DNA of 64,000 nt from Pachyseris speciosa (taxonomy: Eukaryota > Cnidaria > Anthozoa > Scleractinia > Pachyseridae): assembly GCA_016490735.1 (NCBI GenBank), contig JAEMWC010000992.1, positions 1 to 64,000 of the forward strand, written 5' to 3'. A program made the position numbers and the translations under genes. Shown one piece after another: positions 10,105 to 22,831 of this stretch. Each line of letters opens with the position of its first letter. The stretch's first letter is position 1. The notes under the pieces are model-generated. The model ran no database searches and was not told the DNA's origin. It was given only the letters and a program-made list of their open reading frames with translations.

Positions 10105-12385
10105 TATTCATAATGAGCCGGCTCAAAATGCACAGAACACACCTGAACACAAAGTGGACGTTTTCGACTGCAGTCACTTCGCGCGATGTTTGTGAACGAA
10201 TGGAGTCCACCCTCGTTACTCGGGAAAATTTGTATTCCGCCCTGGGTTTCCTAATTGCTCTTACAACTTAAATTTCCAGAGGTCCTATCAAAGTAGTTTT
10301 CCCACTGATACTTTTTCTTGGACTTCATTCTACTCTGATCTCACTCTATGCCCTCGGGTTTTTACCGAGTAACACTAAGTATACAACCAGTGACGTCACC
10401 ACACCACTTTGATCATGCCAAGACGGCGGATGCTTTTGTGCTAAGCAAGGTAAATTCGGCGGGTTATTTTGTCTCTCTCAAAGCTCTCTATGCACACCCT
10501 TTGTGACTGAGCTTCATACTTGCAAAAAGGTCAAATATAAACAATTCGTTTCACTGATGTTGAAAAGCAAATGAAGCAGGAAAAATATTTTGCATTGACA
10601 AATTAACCAAATGACGTCATAGAATCCAAAATGGCAGTACACAGGACATTTAAACGCGAAAGAAGTGACCATGATATACGTATCTTTAGCCTATTGAAAC
10701 GTTATTTCCACGTTTGAAAGTAACTTTCGAATCCAATCATTAGTTCAGACAATAAAGAGTAATTATTTTTAAGAGTTGAAGTTTCCTTGAAGACAATCTC
10801 ATCTGATGTATGTGACCAAAGCAATGGAACATTGTCGAAACTTCGCAGTTTTGCTAAATTCGGCATTAAAGCCTTAATTTTCTTTCAATTTAGAAATTTT
10901 CAAGTTACAAGGGGTAGGATGCCCCAAACTCCCCCCTCTTTCTCCCATTCTTAGAAACTCGCCCCTCCGGCTCTCGCGCGGTCCGCCGTTAGCGGTCCAA
11001 AGCACTCCCCACTCAAAACCCTGTCCACGGGCCTGGTACGCAGGTCTACCATAAATCAGATACCGCGTTTACACGACCAAAGCACAACTCCTCTTGCGAT
11101 ATAAGGGCCCAGCATGGCATTGGTTTGAAGTAACATGATGAACAAAAAAAACAAAAAACAAAAACAAAAACATGAATTACCAGAAAGTATGCAATCATGT
11201 TTTTATTAACAATATTCCGTTGACTACGGGTAGACTATACACAGCATGGAATAGTGCAATAGTCTGTAGTCATCACTACTGTAATTGTTGCTGTAATTTC
11301 TTGTAACACTATTGAAATATTATCCTTAATTAACTGAATCATTGTGGTCTGATATTAAAGTGCCTTAAAAATCTACAACATGGTAAAGTCTTTATGCAGT
11401 GTAAAGATTTCCTTAATGCCGCTCTAATTGAGCATTGCGTATTTCTATGAAAGTTAAAGTTTAACGAAAGTTTATTATTCCGTAAGGCTTTGTGGCTTTC
11501 CGCCGCAGTGCAATTCATCTGCAAGTGTTCGTTTGCGTATGTTTTCGCTTCCGAATGTTATATATTGGGTTCAAACAATTTTCTATGTAATCGAAAAAGC
11601 CGACAAAGTTCCGTTTACAATGGTCCCACAAGTACGTTAGCCCGCAGGCTCTACAATAAAAGGACACGGGCAATATTTTACTTTGAAAAAACTGTGACCG
11701 TTTATTGAAAAGCGTTATATACACAGTAGAACATTTTCTTTGTGATTAATGCACGTGAACTTGGGCTAACTTCAGAGAAATTTGCAAATTTCACGTCGGG
11801 ACTTAATAAAGTGAAGGATTTTTTGTTCCTTTTCAGTGTCATTACGTATATGAAACAGACAACACTGAAGCCTAATTTTTCACGAGGAAGAAAATCTCCA
11901 GCTACGGCATGGACGTTTTACATTAGTACACAAGAACTAATTTTTTTCGTCGCACTATCATAAAAGAAGAATAACAAACCTTTAGTTGTGTAAAATTAAG
12001 AGCAAAAGGATCCTTCCAATTATACAGCTGGCAAAAGTGAATTATTGAGTTTCTAAATTATCAACAAACAAGTTATGTACAGCCACATAGTGGACTTCTT
12101 AGCGTACAACGTCAACTGCATATGCAAATAACGAGTCAGTCTTTTTTTGTTTTGTTTTGTTTGTTTTTGTATTATTTCATTTTGTTTTATTTTATTTTAT
12201 TTGTTTATCTATTTATTTATTAATTTTTTTTTTCACAAACCGAAGACAATATTTTCGCTTAAAATGGGACTTAAATTGACAATTGAAATAAAATGCAATG
12301 ATGAAATACTGTAAGGTGAAAAGTGACAAGTGAAATGCTGGGCCCAGTTGCTTTAAGGTTGATTTTCATCTCCCTCGCTAAGAGT

Positions 12386-12419
<34 letters not shown>

Positions 12420-14018
12420 GGCCAATTGTAAGACAAAAGCAACCGAATATATCAAACTGAACAGAGTTTCAGTGGATTCTATCGGGACGTGGATAAAGTC
12501 GGATGTCAAATATTCACCGGCTTTGCGCGTATCCCGTTTGACAGACGCAAAAAGCCAGAATGGTCTGTTTGTAATAAGAACGCGCTACATGAATAATTAA
12601 GAGCTAGCTCAGGCATTAACACTCCCGATCAGATTAGGACAACTACTCGGCCAAACCAGTTCTCCCGAGTTGAATATTAATCAGATAACATATACAAACA
12701 AAAAGGTAGTGCTTAAAAAACAGTTAACTGTAGTGGCCGGTATAAAAAGAAAACAAAGAAGGAAGAGGCTAAGCCCTGGCCAAACTATCGAACAAAGTTG
12801 GATCCAACATTCAACATTCCTGGATGTGAATGTTGAGATAGTGGCAAAACACCACCCAACATTGCTAGACGAAACAAGCTACCGGTACAAGTTGGAGCGA
12901 AATTTAATATAATGCATGGCGCTAAAATGAAAACGAAAGGAGCCGCTTATATAGCGTTATATGCACACAACAGGAGTGTTGGTTTAAAACTGTCTATCAC
13001 TGAAGTATCATAACAGTTATTACCTAATATATGTACCTATACCTTCTTCCAAAGAATGCCATTTGCTTGATGCGACATGCTTGGTTACCTCGCGCTGAAA
13101 CCTGAAGTCGGTCGAAAGGATGCTTTGTAAGTGACTTATCTCTTGCAAATAATTAGTTCCAACTTCCCAGCTTTAATCAGATGCTAAGCCGCGTAACTTA
13201 CGTTTCTACTTAGGCCTTTGCCCACATTTTTTCATCACTTTTTCACTAGGTAACCCTCGTTTGATCGGATCTTAAGTCTTGCTTCAGATCCTAGTACACG
13301 TACAACTGTCTGGAATGTGATAGTAGTGGCAAAAATGCCGGAAGATTTTATTCTGCGAGTTAAGACAAATGTTTGCGAAAAAAGAGTGTCATTTGCTTAA
13401 CGTGACATGCTGGCTGCCTCGCAGAGAAACCGCAACTCGGTGGAAATGATAGTTTTCAAGTGACTTAACTCTTGCCAGTGATTTGCCCCAACTTCCCTGA
13501 CTTTAATAAGATGCTAAGCCTCGTAACTTCCGTTGTTCCCTTGGCCTTCACTAGCGCTTTGTTTGGTTTGTTTGTTTGTCCTATTATGAGAGGGAAACTT
13601 TGTTGTATGAAATTGTTTCGAACGGATCGTCTTCGGTGCCTGCATTTGATTTAACAGATAAATTTAACACCTAAAATGTAGTGGAAACACCCCTGCATAT
13701 TCTTCAATATTTGCTAGTTAACCAACACATATTGAAAATAATTTCGAAAGTTCTATATAGACTAACTCGAATAAGATCCCCGAAAAAGCAATGACACTAA
13801 AATAAATCACACTTGAATGAACATGGGATCTTCTAGCTACAATCAACCTGGATCGTCAGTCGCAATTAGAAAATGACTAATTTTTTGGGTTTGAATTTTA
13901 TTTAATTATCTGCCCCATGCCTTGATTGATTGAGGCGAATCTCACAGCTTTCTAAGCCACTGTAAGCTGCCAATATACAGTTCACTTAATCTCTGGAGGT
14001 CCTAGAAACAAACGAAAC

Positions 14019-14040
<22 letters not shown>
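10105..14040. other. Long stretch without a recognisable gene
   Basis: AT-rich DNA with short random ORFs. Notable are a GC-richer patch at 10915-11040, T-rich low-complexity sequence at 12140-12235, a poly-T run at 12388-12415, a palindromic repeat-like patch around 12780-12880 with repeated TTGGATCCAACATTC-type words, and a diverged tandem duplication at 13.05-13.56 kb. Nothing supports a gene. Confidence 0.6.
13050..13560. repeat. Diverged ~330-bp tandem duplication
   Basis: The block starting near 13059 (ATTTGCTTGATGCGACATGC) returns near 13390 (ATTTGCTTAACGTGACATGC), and both continue through AGTGACTTA, CTCTTGC, CAACTTCCC, AGATGCTAAGCC and CGTAACTT in the same order. Identity is roughly 70-75 percent by eye. 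No coding signal is shared. Confidence 0.65.
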
Positions 14041-14049
<9 letters not shown>

Positions 14050-14052
<3 letters not shown>

Positions 14053-14122
14053 TATATATATATATATATATAATTATAATAATATATTTATAATTTTTAT
14101 ATATATATATATATATATATAA
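14050..14122. repeat. (TA)n microsatellite 2 (split)
   Basis: Two TA runs (14050-14072 and 14100-14122) separated by TA-rich sequence, abutting the 5' side of the Penelope 3' end that follows. Confidence 0.9.
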
Positions 14123-14254
14123 TTTTACCCTGATGAAGACCACTTTATGTGGTCGAAATATAGGTGTGGAACATAACATGTGGGTTATCTTCATTTGTGA
14201 TAGTGTATGTTTCTTCATGAAGATTAACTGTTTGTGACTGATGCTTGTGAAGAG
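14123..14254 (+). mobile_element. Penelope-like element 3' end fragment
   Basis: About 130 bp between two TA tracts. It holds a hammerhead-like core and matches the fragment at 42785-42875; its distal half, inverted, matches 42722-42784. There is no coding sequence. The size and the TA borders suggest an extreme 5' truncation of a Penelope copy. Confidence 0.6.
14127..14165 (+). ncRNA. Hammerhead-ribozyme-like motif
   Basis: Core CTGATGA at 14130-14136, perfect stem II GACCAC/GTGGTC, then GAAA at 14155-14158 and a TATA palindrome. ACC before the core and GGT after TATA can form a 3-bp stem I. Short self-complementary stem III sequences are expected for Penelope hammerheads, which act best as dimers. 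Confidence 0.65.

Positions 14255-14310
<56 letters not shown>
14255..14310. repeat. (TA)n microsatellite 3
   Basis: A pure 56-bp TA tract between the 14.1-kb Penelope 3' end and the minus-strand copy of the head-to-head Penelope pair. Confidence 0.95.
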
Positions 14311-14314
<4 letters not shown>

Positions 14315-14475
14315 GGTTGAAAGCGCTTCCTGGGCCAACGAAAGATGCAGAACCAAAAGGATCACTAATGATTCACAGTCCTTATTCGGCGGATGATAAA
14401 AAACAGTTAAAAAGACCGAAAATGGACAACTTTTGGTTCAAAAAACGATAAAAATTTAAAAATTTATGATTAAAA

Positions 14476-14506
14476 AACGTTTCGGTCTCTCGACCTTCGT
14501 CAGTTA
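14476..14506 (-). ncRNA. Hammerhead-ribozyme-like motif (minus copy)
   Basis: Reading the minus strand: CTGACGA (14497-14503), stem II GGTC-GAGA-GACC, then GAAA (14480-14483) and the AACGTT palindrome. It is identical to the motif of the plus copy at 18367. Confidence 0.65.
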
Positions 14507-15008
14507 CAAACAGAATGTTAAAAACCTACAATTTAAATATGATTTTACAACAATGGTTACAAATTACATACGGGTTACGTAACTCAGACAATGAAACGAA
14601 AAACAATAGGTGTACAAAAAGTATGAAACGACTACGGTAAATTAACAGGATGCGGAATAACAACAATAATAGAACTAGTGATAAATGTTACGTAATTGTC
14701 GCAGCGCAACAGGTTCCCCATCAAGGGCCTCTGAATCATCATACCTGTCAGTATCATAACAAAATCCCTAAAGAGGGCCCTTAAACAATAAGTAATAATT
14801 TCCCAACAAAGAGCCTTTGAATGACCTAGCTAGCACAAAAATAACAGAATCCCCAAAAGAGGGCCCCTGAGCGCTGAAGCAACTACAAGTGCTAAAGATT
14901 ACAATTAATGAGTCGGTACACACTGACTTGTTAAAATATATAAAAATAAATTCACTGCCAATACGCACCTTAAGAAAATCGCAACCTACTGTCCAAACTC
15001 TGCTGAAA

Positions 15009-16816
15009 TTAAGTATAATGGATGCGGTTTTTTGAATGAAATTCTTGTCTTTTATTAAGTCCATAAGGTGAAAGGGAAAACAACTGCGCACTCCAGTATG
15101 CTTCTTTCGTAATTAATAGCTGTTCAGTGTTTTCGGACGTGTTAGTTTGGATTTGATCGATACATTGAAATGTAAAGTCCGATAGCACGTGCGGAGTTCG
15201 GTTGAAGTGTGTGGCGACCTCGCAAGTCTTCTTATTGGTTCTCATGGACGATTTGTGATTTCTAAATCTAACTTTAAATTCCGTGGTGGTCGATCCAACA
15301 TACTGGAGATTGCATTTCTTACAATGAACCAAATAAATCACATTTGAGGAATTACACGAAAGTTTCTGCCGAACAAAATAGGTTTTACCAGTTTGTGCGC
15401 TGGAAAAAGTTTGAGAGTTGACAAAGAAATTCTTGCAAAGATCGCATCTAGATTTATCACATGTGAAACAGCCGGCTGTGGATGCTGTATTTGATTGAAG
15501 CGAGCTCTTACCGCACTTAGAAGGTGCCAAAATTTCTTTGAGGTTCTTAGGTCTGCGAAAAGATGAAATAATAGAATTCGGTGGGAAAAGCTTCCTAAGT
15601 TTTGGAGATGAAAGCAAAAGATGAATATGCTTTTTGATTAACCTATTAATAGACGGTAAATTGGGATTATATGTGAGAACAAAAGGAAAAATCTTTTTAG
15701 ACTCCTTGACTTTGGCTTTAAGTAAGTCATTTCTCGGAATATTCGCTGCCCTAGAAAATTCACGTGAAACCAATTCTGCCGAATATCCCTGTTCGATTAG
15801 ATAGCCCTTGTACTCCTCCAGTCTTTTGGCGAGAAAATCGTCCTCAGAACAATTCCTACGTAGTCTCGAAGCGACCCCAAAGGGGATCGCTTTGAAAACA
15901 TGTTTAGGATGGGCACTCGACGGGGAAGGTACAAGTGGCTATCAGTAGGCTTAGAATAAACATCAGTTTGGATATAACCCTCTACCAAATGGAGTGTGAC
16001 ATCTAAAACATTGAGTTTGCTTGCGGAATAAACCAATTCAAATTTAATGGTGGGGTACAGCGAATTAATGTACCCAGTGAAAGAATTCAGCGCAGCAAGA
16101 CCCTGTTGCCAGAGATCAAAGATATCATCACGATATCTCCACCATTGTGAGGGCTTAATAGGGCCACAATGCTTAGCTTTGTGGTCTATTTCGCCCATAG
16201 CTATATCGGCATAGCTACAGGCATTTTTGGGTCCCATAGCTGTGCCGTGAACCTGAAGGTAAAATTTCTCATTGAAAACTGAGTGATTGCTTTTGAGGCA
16301 GATCTCTACAGCTTCCAAAATACAATTGGTGGATGGAAGTAGTTGATCTCTGGCATCAAGTGCTCTCCTGACCGCTCCTAATCCTAGTTCATTATCGATG
16401 TTTGGGAACATAGAAACCACATCCCAAGAGACCAGAAGGGTACCCTCGGGAAACGGACCCTGCTCATTAAGTTTATGTATCCTGTTTAGCAGGTCAGTGG
16501 TGTCCTTAATAAAAGATGGTTGCTTTCTAGCTATCGGTTGTAAATAGAATTCCGTGAAAGCTGATAGGTTTTCAATAGCCGTCCCACAGCACGAAGTAAT
16601 AAGTCTAAGAGGGTTGTCTTTCTTATGCGTTTTAATATTTCCAAACGCAACTCCGGGCTTAGCCTTTCTGTTGACAATCCAAGAAGCAATTTCGGGTGAA
16701 ATTTCGCTCTTCTGCAACCATTTGGAACACCACTGCTCCACTAAGCCTAAATGCTTGATAGTAGGATCTGATTGTAAGACTTTGTAATGTAGGGGGTTAT
16801 TGAGTTGACCAAGCAT
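15009..16816 (-). pseudogene. Penelope-like reverse transcriptase with GIY-YIG endonuclease (frameshifted)
   Basis: The N-terminal frame (15797-16816) carries RT blocks: FGNIKTHKKDNPLRLITSCC, the SWDVVSMFPNI aspartate, GTAMGPKNACSYADIAM and the RYRDDIFDLW catalytic pair. The C-terminal frame (15009 to about 15930) holds a linker, a Cys cluster CFTCDKSRCDLC, and the GIY-YIG nuclease: VIYLVHCKKC, LQYVGSTTTEF and the following Arg (KVRFRNHKSS). A missing C near 15930, relative to the plus copy at 16946, joins the two halves out of frame. The extreme N-terminus is cut at the fold-back junction near 16816-16838. The element would reverse-transcribe its own RNA at a nick made by the nuclease. Confidence 0.85.
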
Positions 16817-16838
16817 CTTATCATATTAGCATATTATT

Positions 16839-17861
16839 TATTCCGCAAGCAAACTCAATGTTTTAGATGTCACACTCCATTTGGTAGAGGGTTATATCCA
16901 AACTGATGTTTATTCTAAGCCTACTGATAGCCACTTGTACCTTCCCCCGTCGAGTGCCCATCCTAAACATGTTTTCAAAGCGATCCCCTTTGGGGTCGCT
17001 TCGAGACTACGTAGGAATTGTTCTGAGGACGATTTTCTCGCCAAAAGACTGGAGGAGTACAAGGGCTATCTAATCGAACAGGGATATTCGGCAGAATTGG
17101 TTTCACGTGAATTTTCTAGGGCAGCGAATATTCCGAGAAATGACTTACTTAAAGCCAAAGTCAAGGAGTCTAAAAAGATTTTTCCTTTTGTTCTCACATA
17201 TAATCCCAATTTACCGTCTATTAATAGGTTAATCAAAAAGCATATTCATCTTTTGCTTTCATCTCCAAAACTTAGGAAGCTTTTCCCACCGAATTCTATT
17301 ATTTCATCTTTTCGCAGACCTAAGAACCTCAAAGAAATTTTGGCACCTTCTAAGTGCGGTAAGAGCTCGCTTCAATCAAATACAGCATCCACAGCCGGCT
17401 GTTTCACATGTGATAAATCTAGATGCGATCTTTGCAAGAATTTCTTTGTCAACTCTCAAACTTTTTCCAGCGCACAAACTGGTAAAATCTATTTTGTTCG
17501 GCAGAAACTTTCGTGTAATTCCTCAAATGTGATTTATTTGGTTCATTGTAAGAAATGCAATCTCCAGTATGTTGGATCGACCACCACGGAATTTAAAGTT
17601 AGATTTAGAAATCACAAATCGTCCATGAGAACCAATAAGAAGACTTGCGAGGTCGCCACACACTTCAACCGAACTCCGCACGTGCTATCGGACTTTACAT
17701 TTCAATGTATCGATCAAATCCAAACTAACACGTCCGAAAACACTGAACAGCTATTAATTACGAAAGAAGCATACTGGAGTGCGCAGTTGTTTTCCCTTTC
17801 ACCTTATGGACTTAATAAAAGACAAGAATTTCATTCAAAAAACCGCATCCATTATACTTAA
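16839..17861 (+). pseudogene. 5'-truncated Penelope copy: RT tail plus intact GIY-YIG endonuclease
   Basis: The open frame runs from the fold-back junction to a TAA at 17861 without a break (first ATG at 16881). It encodes the RT thumb/linker, the CFTCDKSRCDLC cluster and the complete GIY-YIG region (VIYLVHC, QYVGST, RFRNHKSS). It lacks the RT catalytic blocks, so it is not autonomous. It differs from the minus copy by the extra C that keeps frame and by isolated substitutions (K-I-Y in place of K-T-Y before FVRQKLSC). Confidence 0.8.
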
Positions 17862-18464
17862 TTTCAGCAGAGTTTGGACAGTAGGTTGCGATTTTCTTAA
17901 GGTGCGTATTGGCAGTGAATTTATTTTTATATATTTTAACAAGTCAGTGTGTACCGACTCATTAATTGTAATCTTTAGCACTTGTAGTTGCTTCAGCGCT
18001 CAGGGGCCCTCTTTTGGGGATTCTGTTATTTTTGTGCTAGCTAGGTCATTCAAAGGCTCTTTGTTGGGAAATTATTACTTATTGTTTAAGGGCCCTCTTT
18101 AGGGATTTTGTTATGATACTGACAGGTATGATGATTCAGAGGCCCTTGATGGGGAACCTGTTGCGCTGCGACAATTACGTAACATTTATCACTAGTTCTA
18201 TTATTGTTGTTATTCCGCATCCTGTTAATTTACCGTAGTCGTTTCATACTTTTTGTACACCTATTGTTTTTCGTTTCATTGTCTGAGTTACGTAACCCGT
18301 ATGTAATTTGTAACCATTGTTGTAAAATCATATTTAAATTGTAGGTTTTTAACATTCTGTTTGTAACTGACGAAGGTCGAGAGACCGAAACGTTTTTTAA
18401 TCATAAATTTTTAAATTTTTATCGTTTTTTGAACCAAAAGTTGTCCATTTTCGGTCTTTTTAAC

Positions 18465-18470
<6 letters not shown>
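17862..18470 (+). other. Penelope 3' untranslated region
   Basis: About 600 bp between the endonuclease stop and the (TA)n tract. A repeated phrase (AGGGCCC / AGGCCC with GGGGA and TTTTGTTA words) recurs three to four times between 17999 and 18160. The same phrase type occurs in the 61.8-62.0 kb element. A 107-codon ORF here mirrors one in the other arm and is not a gene. Confidence 0.6.
18363..18398 (+). ncRNA. Hammerhead-ribozyme-like motif (plus copy)
   Basis: CTGACGA at 18367-18373, stem II GGTC with GAGA loop and GACC, GAAA at 18387-18390, then CGTTTTTT. Stem I is weak (AA/TT), as in the inverted copy. It lies ~80 bp before the TA tract. Confidence 0.65.

Positions 18471-18532
<62 letters not shown>
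18471..18532. repeat. (TA)n microsatellite 4
   Basis: A 62-bp pure TA tract joined directly to the 3' end of the plus-strand Penelope copy (AACTGTTTT then TA). Confidence 0.95.
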
Positions 18533-18534
<2 letters not shown>

Positions 18535-18872
18535 TGTTGTTGTCAGTGCAAGACCTTTCCACATCCGAAATTATTCAGTTCTAGTCCCGAACTGGAAGTC
18601 ACGCGTACTGTCGCTGTAACAATTAATTTATTAGCGTCGCACTTGTGATTCTTTTCAGGGTTATGATCTGCGAACTTGAGCAACCGAATATACAGATAAA
18701 TAAATATAACCCCGTCAGACACGCGATAAAGCATGACCATGAGCATGATACTGTCCCATGAAGTGGCAGCACGATACCGTGGCACGAGGTTTTCATTTTA
18801 TGCATACTATTTAAGTCAAATTTAAGGCCAAGATACCTCTCCAAATCTATTAGCCTGTTTATCTCAAAAAAA

Positions 18873-18948
<76 letters not shown>

Positions 18949-19393
18949 AGTAATTTCCTCCTCTTCCGTAATATTCCTTTCCTCTTTTATAACGGCCATT
19001 TTCCTGATCGCAATTTTGGCTGTGCAGTTTCATGCTTGGTGTAAGGTCAATGCAAAATGTTTAACTGGAATCGAAGGATAGAGTGGATAGAGTAGGTTTG
19101 TAAATTCAAAGTTTTGAGATAAATATCCCTTCAATATAGGCACAAAATTGTTTACTTTTGTTTTTTTTTTTTTTAATAGCTTATTTCTTCCAAAGACGTT
19201 TATGCAAGTGAACGAAGCTAAATGTATCGGGATGACTGAAAAATATGAACGCGATGCCCAGGAATAAAAGGTAAAAAATAATGACCGAAAATGGTCTGCG
19301 TGAAAATTCTTGCCAAACCACTCTGTAAGTTAACACTGCACAAAAAGTCAAAGAACGTGATCAGGGTACTTCAAACTAGAACACTGACTCTCA
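18533..19393. other. Non-coding stretch with a TA tract
   Basis: Contains (TA)n tract 5 and otherwise unremarkable DNA. ORFs on the minus strand pass through the TA repeat (poly Tyr-Ile) and are not genes. Confidence 0.6.
18876..18946. repeat. (TA)n microsatellite 5
   Basis: About 70 bp of TA. Neither border resembles a Penelope end, so it may be an unoccupied tract. Confidence 0.95.
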
Positions 19394-19559
19394 CTGGGGC
19401 GGATCCAGAATTTTTCTTAGGAGGGGGGGGGGGGGGGTGCGCCAATAAGGAATGACGTAACTGATACCAACAATAAACCACATAGTTCTTTTTGTTGTTG
19501 TTGCGGAATACTAGAGGAGGGTGTGCTTCCCCTGCACCCCTCCCCTAGATCCGCCCCTG
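19394..19559. mobile_element. Short hAT-like MITE
   Basis: CTGGGGCGGATCCAG at 19394 and the inverse CTAGATCCGCCCCTG ending at 19559 form ~15-bp imperfect TIRs. The interior is 136 bp with a run of Gs and no gene. The CAGGGGCGGAT-type end is common in hAT-derived MITEs. The expected 8-bp target duplication is not clear (GACTCTCA versus GGACGCAG). Confidence 0.55.
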
Positions 19560-22500
19560 GGACGCAGTACTCAGAATTCTCAGTAGAATGTCTGAGGTAA
19601 AATAAATTTAAGCAAACTCTCACAACAGGGGACCAAAGTTAGTTGCTCCATGAAATTCGAAGGTGACTGGAAGCTAATAAAGAGAACTTGTATTTATCCT
19701 GTCCAAATTTTGCCATCACAATCTCTTTTAGGCTTTTTTTCAGCGGTTAATTTTTTTTTTCGAACAAACCACCAATATTTGAAGTTAAATTCCATCCAAA
19801 GGGAACGTAACTGAAAATATATCCATCTGATACAACTGAATAAATAAATTCGTTCCAAAATTCACTGAAAAAAATATTTACTTTGCTAACAATAGAAAAT
19901 CAAAGAGAACTCTGAGCCAAGTCGTCGTTAATGTATGTGGTATTAGAGTATCTAGATGTTCGTGATGGCTGATAGCTTAGAATGAGATCTGTAAAAGTTA
20001 AGTGATAGCTGAAACATGGTTTCTTTCCTTCTCCTGGTACAATGTTTTGCAAGGTGGATTACCAGAAGCGCTCCACTTTTTCGGAAAAAAAGTCTACAAT
20101 CCTTGTGACGATTCGCAGTGATTTGGGAAGCACCAAAAACACAAGCTGTCCTCTAAGAGGGATTTCTTCATTATGAACTAACTGATTACCAATATTTAAG
20201 CTTTCCTTAGAAAATGTTCCTTCGATTTCTAGTTTTGAAAAGCTGTGTTTTCCTTCCGTGAGAAGGGCACACTACTATCTTGAAATTCTCGCGTGAAAGA
20301 CACCGCAGTCGTTTTGAACACCAAAGCTAACTATGTGCTGAGATGGCCAGGTTATAATTAGCTAGGCGATTTAGACCAAAATGCACTCCCATTTTTCCAG
20401 CAGACAGCTATAAGTCGTTCATTGCGTTTGTGCGCATTCACGACTTAAAATGAGAAGATACCTATTGCCAAACAACATGTGGATAAACTTTAAACTAATA
20501 GTGAGTTTAACTTACAATTAAACTGAGGCAAATTCTTTCCATGTCACTGATTTTCGTCCTGAAACCCCTTCGTAAGTAATCTCTCGGTGTTACAGGATGC
20601 CAAAAATGCAATAAAAGAATGCGCTTTTATAATGCAACCATCCCACTTTATCCTCTGGCGGATAATAAAACATTGGTGTCTGACGTTTGACTCATTCTTG
20701 TCCAAAATAATTTAATTTTTATCTCTCATCACATCCTGGTGTGTATTCACAAGCGAGGAAGAAAGCAGACCCTTTAAAGTCCGCGATGACAACAACAACA
20801 ACAACACTTTATTTCGTTCTCATACTTTACTGACAAATTTGACACATACACAGAAAAATTAACATATAAAAATTAAATAAATACAAACATAGAGCCTGGA
20901 AGCCCATTGAGTGTTATCTTAGTTTTCATACTCTGTGAGTATTTGCTTGCATTCCTTGACTTTTCCCGAAGCCTCTGATAAGGCTCTCAGTGGAGGAAAT
21001 TGTCCTTTCTTCTGTACAGAGAAGGCATCATAAAGATTGCCAATGGAGGTGTGGTCATTTTCAACGAGTGTTGACTCAACACAAATACAAATTGGTTGAT
21101 TGAACTGACATTCCAAAACGGGGCCATCTTGCCTTCCTTCAACCTTGGTCCAGCAAATATCTGAAATATTTCCTTTCCATCGATCTTGAAGATACTTGCT
21201 TGTACTTAATCGGTCAAAAAAATTCCTCTCTGAAATGGCGCAATTGTGCCTCTTGCGTTTTGTGATTTGAAAACTACTTGGCTTTCAAAGGAGCAGGCGA
21301 GTTCTATCAAAGTTATGCCTCAATTGTGACAGTGAAACAAGCAGCTCGTTGTTGTTCACACAAAGGCTGACAACAGAATTCCAGTCATCCCCATAGTCTT
21401 CTGGTAGAACTCCTGTCATCCCTCAGATTCGAGATTCGTTCAAAGATCTGCTCCTTTGTGAATGTACTTACCATGTGTCAAAGATCACAGACATCACAGG
21501 TTCGGAGGTCATCCCTCAAATCACTTACAAGTTAAACTCGATGAACAACTGGATGGACTGGATGAGAACAGCGCCAAAGACCAAATAATTCCAAAGGCAA
21601 CAGCCAGTACTTGGCGACCTACAGCGCTGTAAGAGCGCGAAGATAACTCGTCTCGCAGGTAGCATGTCATATCCGGCCTTGGTGTGTGCGTTGCTATTTC
21701 CAAATGCGTGCCATGCGGTGAGTTAAAATAATCATAGCATTTCCGAAGGTCTTTGAGATCCATGATCCGAACTTTATTACAAGAAAAATCCAAAATCCGG
21801 GCCCAAAAAATGGTTAAAACCGCCATCCGCTGCAATTGCGAGATCCGAAAATCCGTAAGAAAATTGCTCTGGAACCGAAAGCCGGGAAAAAAAATTATCA
21901 GAATCTGCCGATCCGTTGGCCTATTCACCCCTCCTCCATTAGTAGCGTGAAGAGGCTCAAGATGCCACTTCGGAGCGTTATGTCAGATGCGTAACCTCGC
22001 TATCCGTGATACATTTTTATCAACATAAGGAAATTGATTTCAAAGGGACGTAGAGAAGCAATGCATTGTGCCAAAATACAAAATTTCCTATGGATCTCTT
22101 TGCCGTACCCTTAAGAACAAAAGATCAAGTTGAAAAAGGACTAAACTCCACATATACTCTGAATTTTTCATACTCGTTACCAATCTTTTCTCAGCTTACT
22201 GGTTAACACCTTCATTTCCTCTGTGAACGTCACCACGACAAGCCAAAGGCAATGGAACAAAATATAAGCGTATCGGATTTTGAACGCAAAGAAGAAACCA
22301 GTATTGCTGTATGAACAAAGAATTAAAAAGTAAAGAAACTGCCTTTTTTTACTTGCGAGTGAAGGTTTGTTACAGTAAACCTGTTCCAGAACACGTGGGA
22401 TTTAAGCAGACGAACTCTTTGTCTCAACAAAAAAAATTGCGCTTTGATTGCGTTTTCTAAGGTACTCATACGGTTTACATTGTTTCGGAACGTCATTCTG

Positions 22501-22831
22501 GACGGTTCACATGAGTAAGACGTTAGGTTTCAATGGTTCACAACGGTTCACATCCCCAGTTAAAGAACATAAAAGATGTACCTTATCTGAGTTATGTGAG
22601 CCGATGTGAACCATTGGGAGTCGTTGCCAATCATTGCAAAGCAAATATGCCGCTAACAACATCAAAGACAGAAGTAGACAATCTGGTTTTAATGGCTGAG
22701 AACTGTTCATGAGAACTGTGGCAACGTCAGCAATAGCTTGTGTCATGCGAGGCTTCTGCTGCTGAGGTCAATCACTGAGATTGTTATCACCAAAATCACA
22801 CAATCAATCACAAATTTCGCGAATCAAAATT
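19560..22831. other. Unassigned stretch with decayed coding-like patches
   Basis: No intact gene. A (CAA)n patch at 20788-20806 followed by ACTTTATTTCG could be the 3' tail of a minus-strand LINE, but no RT motif was found upstream. Minus-strand ORFs at 20919-21116 (65 codons) and 21521-21928 (135 codons) are open but unrecognised; the latter overlaps a patch where ATCCG/AATCCG words recur (21760-21920), which indicates a repeat more than a gene. Confidence 0.5.

Larger units (their letters stand above)
14311..18470. mobile_element. Head-to-head pair of near-identical Penelope-like copies
   Basis: The segment 16839-18470 is an almost exact reverse complement of about 14395-16031, leaving 16032-16838 as the single-copy centre. 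Both 3' ends point outward and each meets a (TA)n tract. The minus copy is longer, reaching through most of the reverse transcriptase; the plus copy starts within the RT C-terminal part. Only a handful of differences between arms were seen, so the structure is young. Inverted partial copies at the 5' side are a known Penelope trait. Confidence 0.85.

Noticed and set aside
14768..15091. 107-codon ORF, with an identical one at 17779-18102
   Set aside because: Same sequence in both arms of the Penelope fold-back; it overlaps the end of the nuclease gene in the wrong frame and the 3' UTR.
20919..21928. Minus-strand ORFs of 65 and 135 codons as genes
   Set aside because: No recognisable motif; the larger overlaps a patch of repeated ATCCG words.
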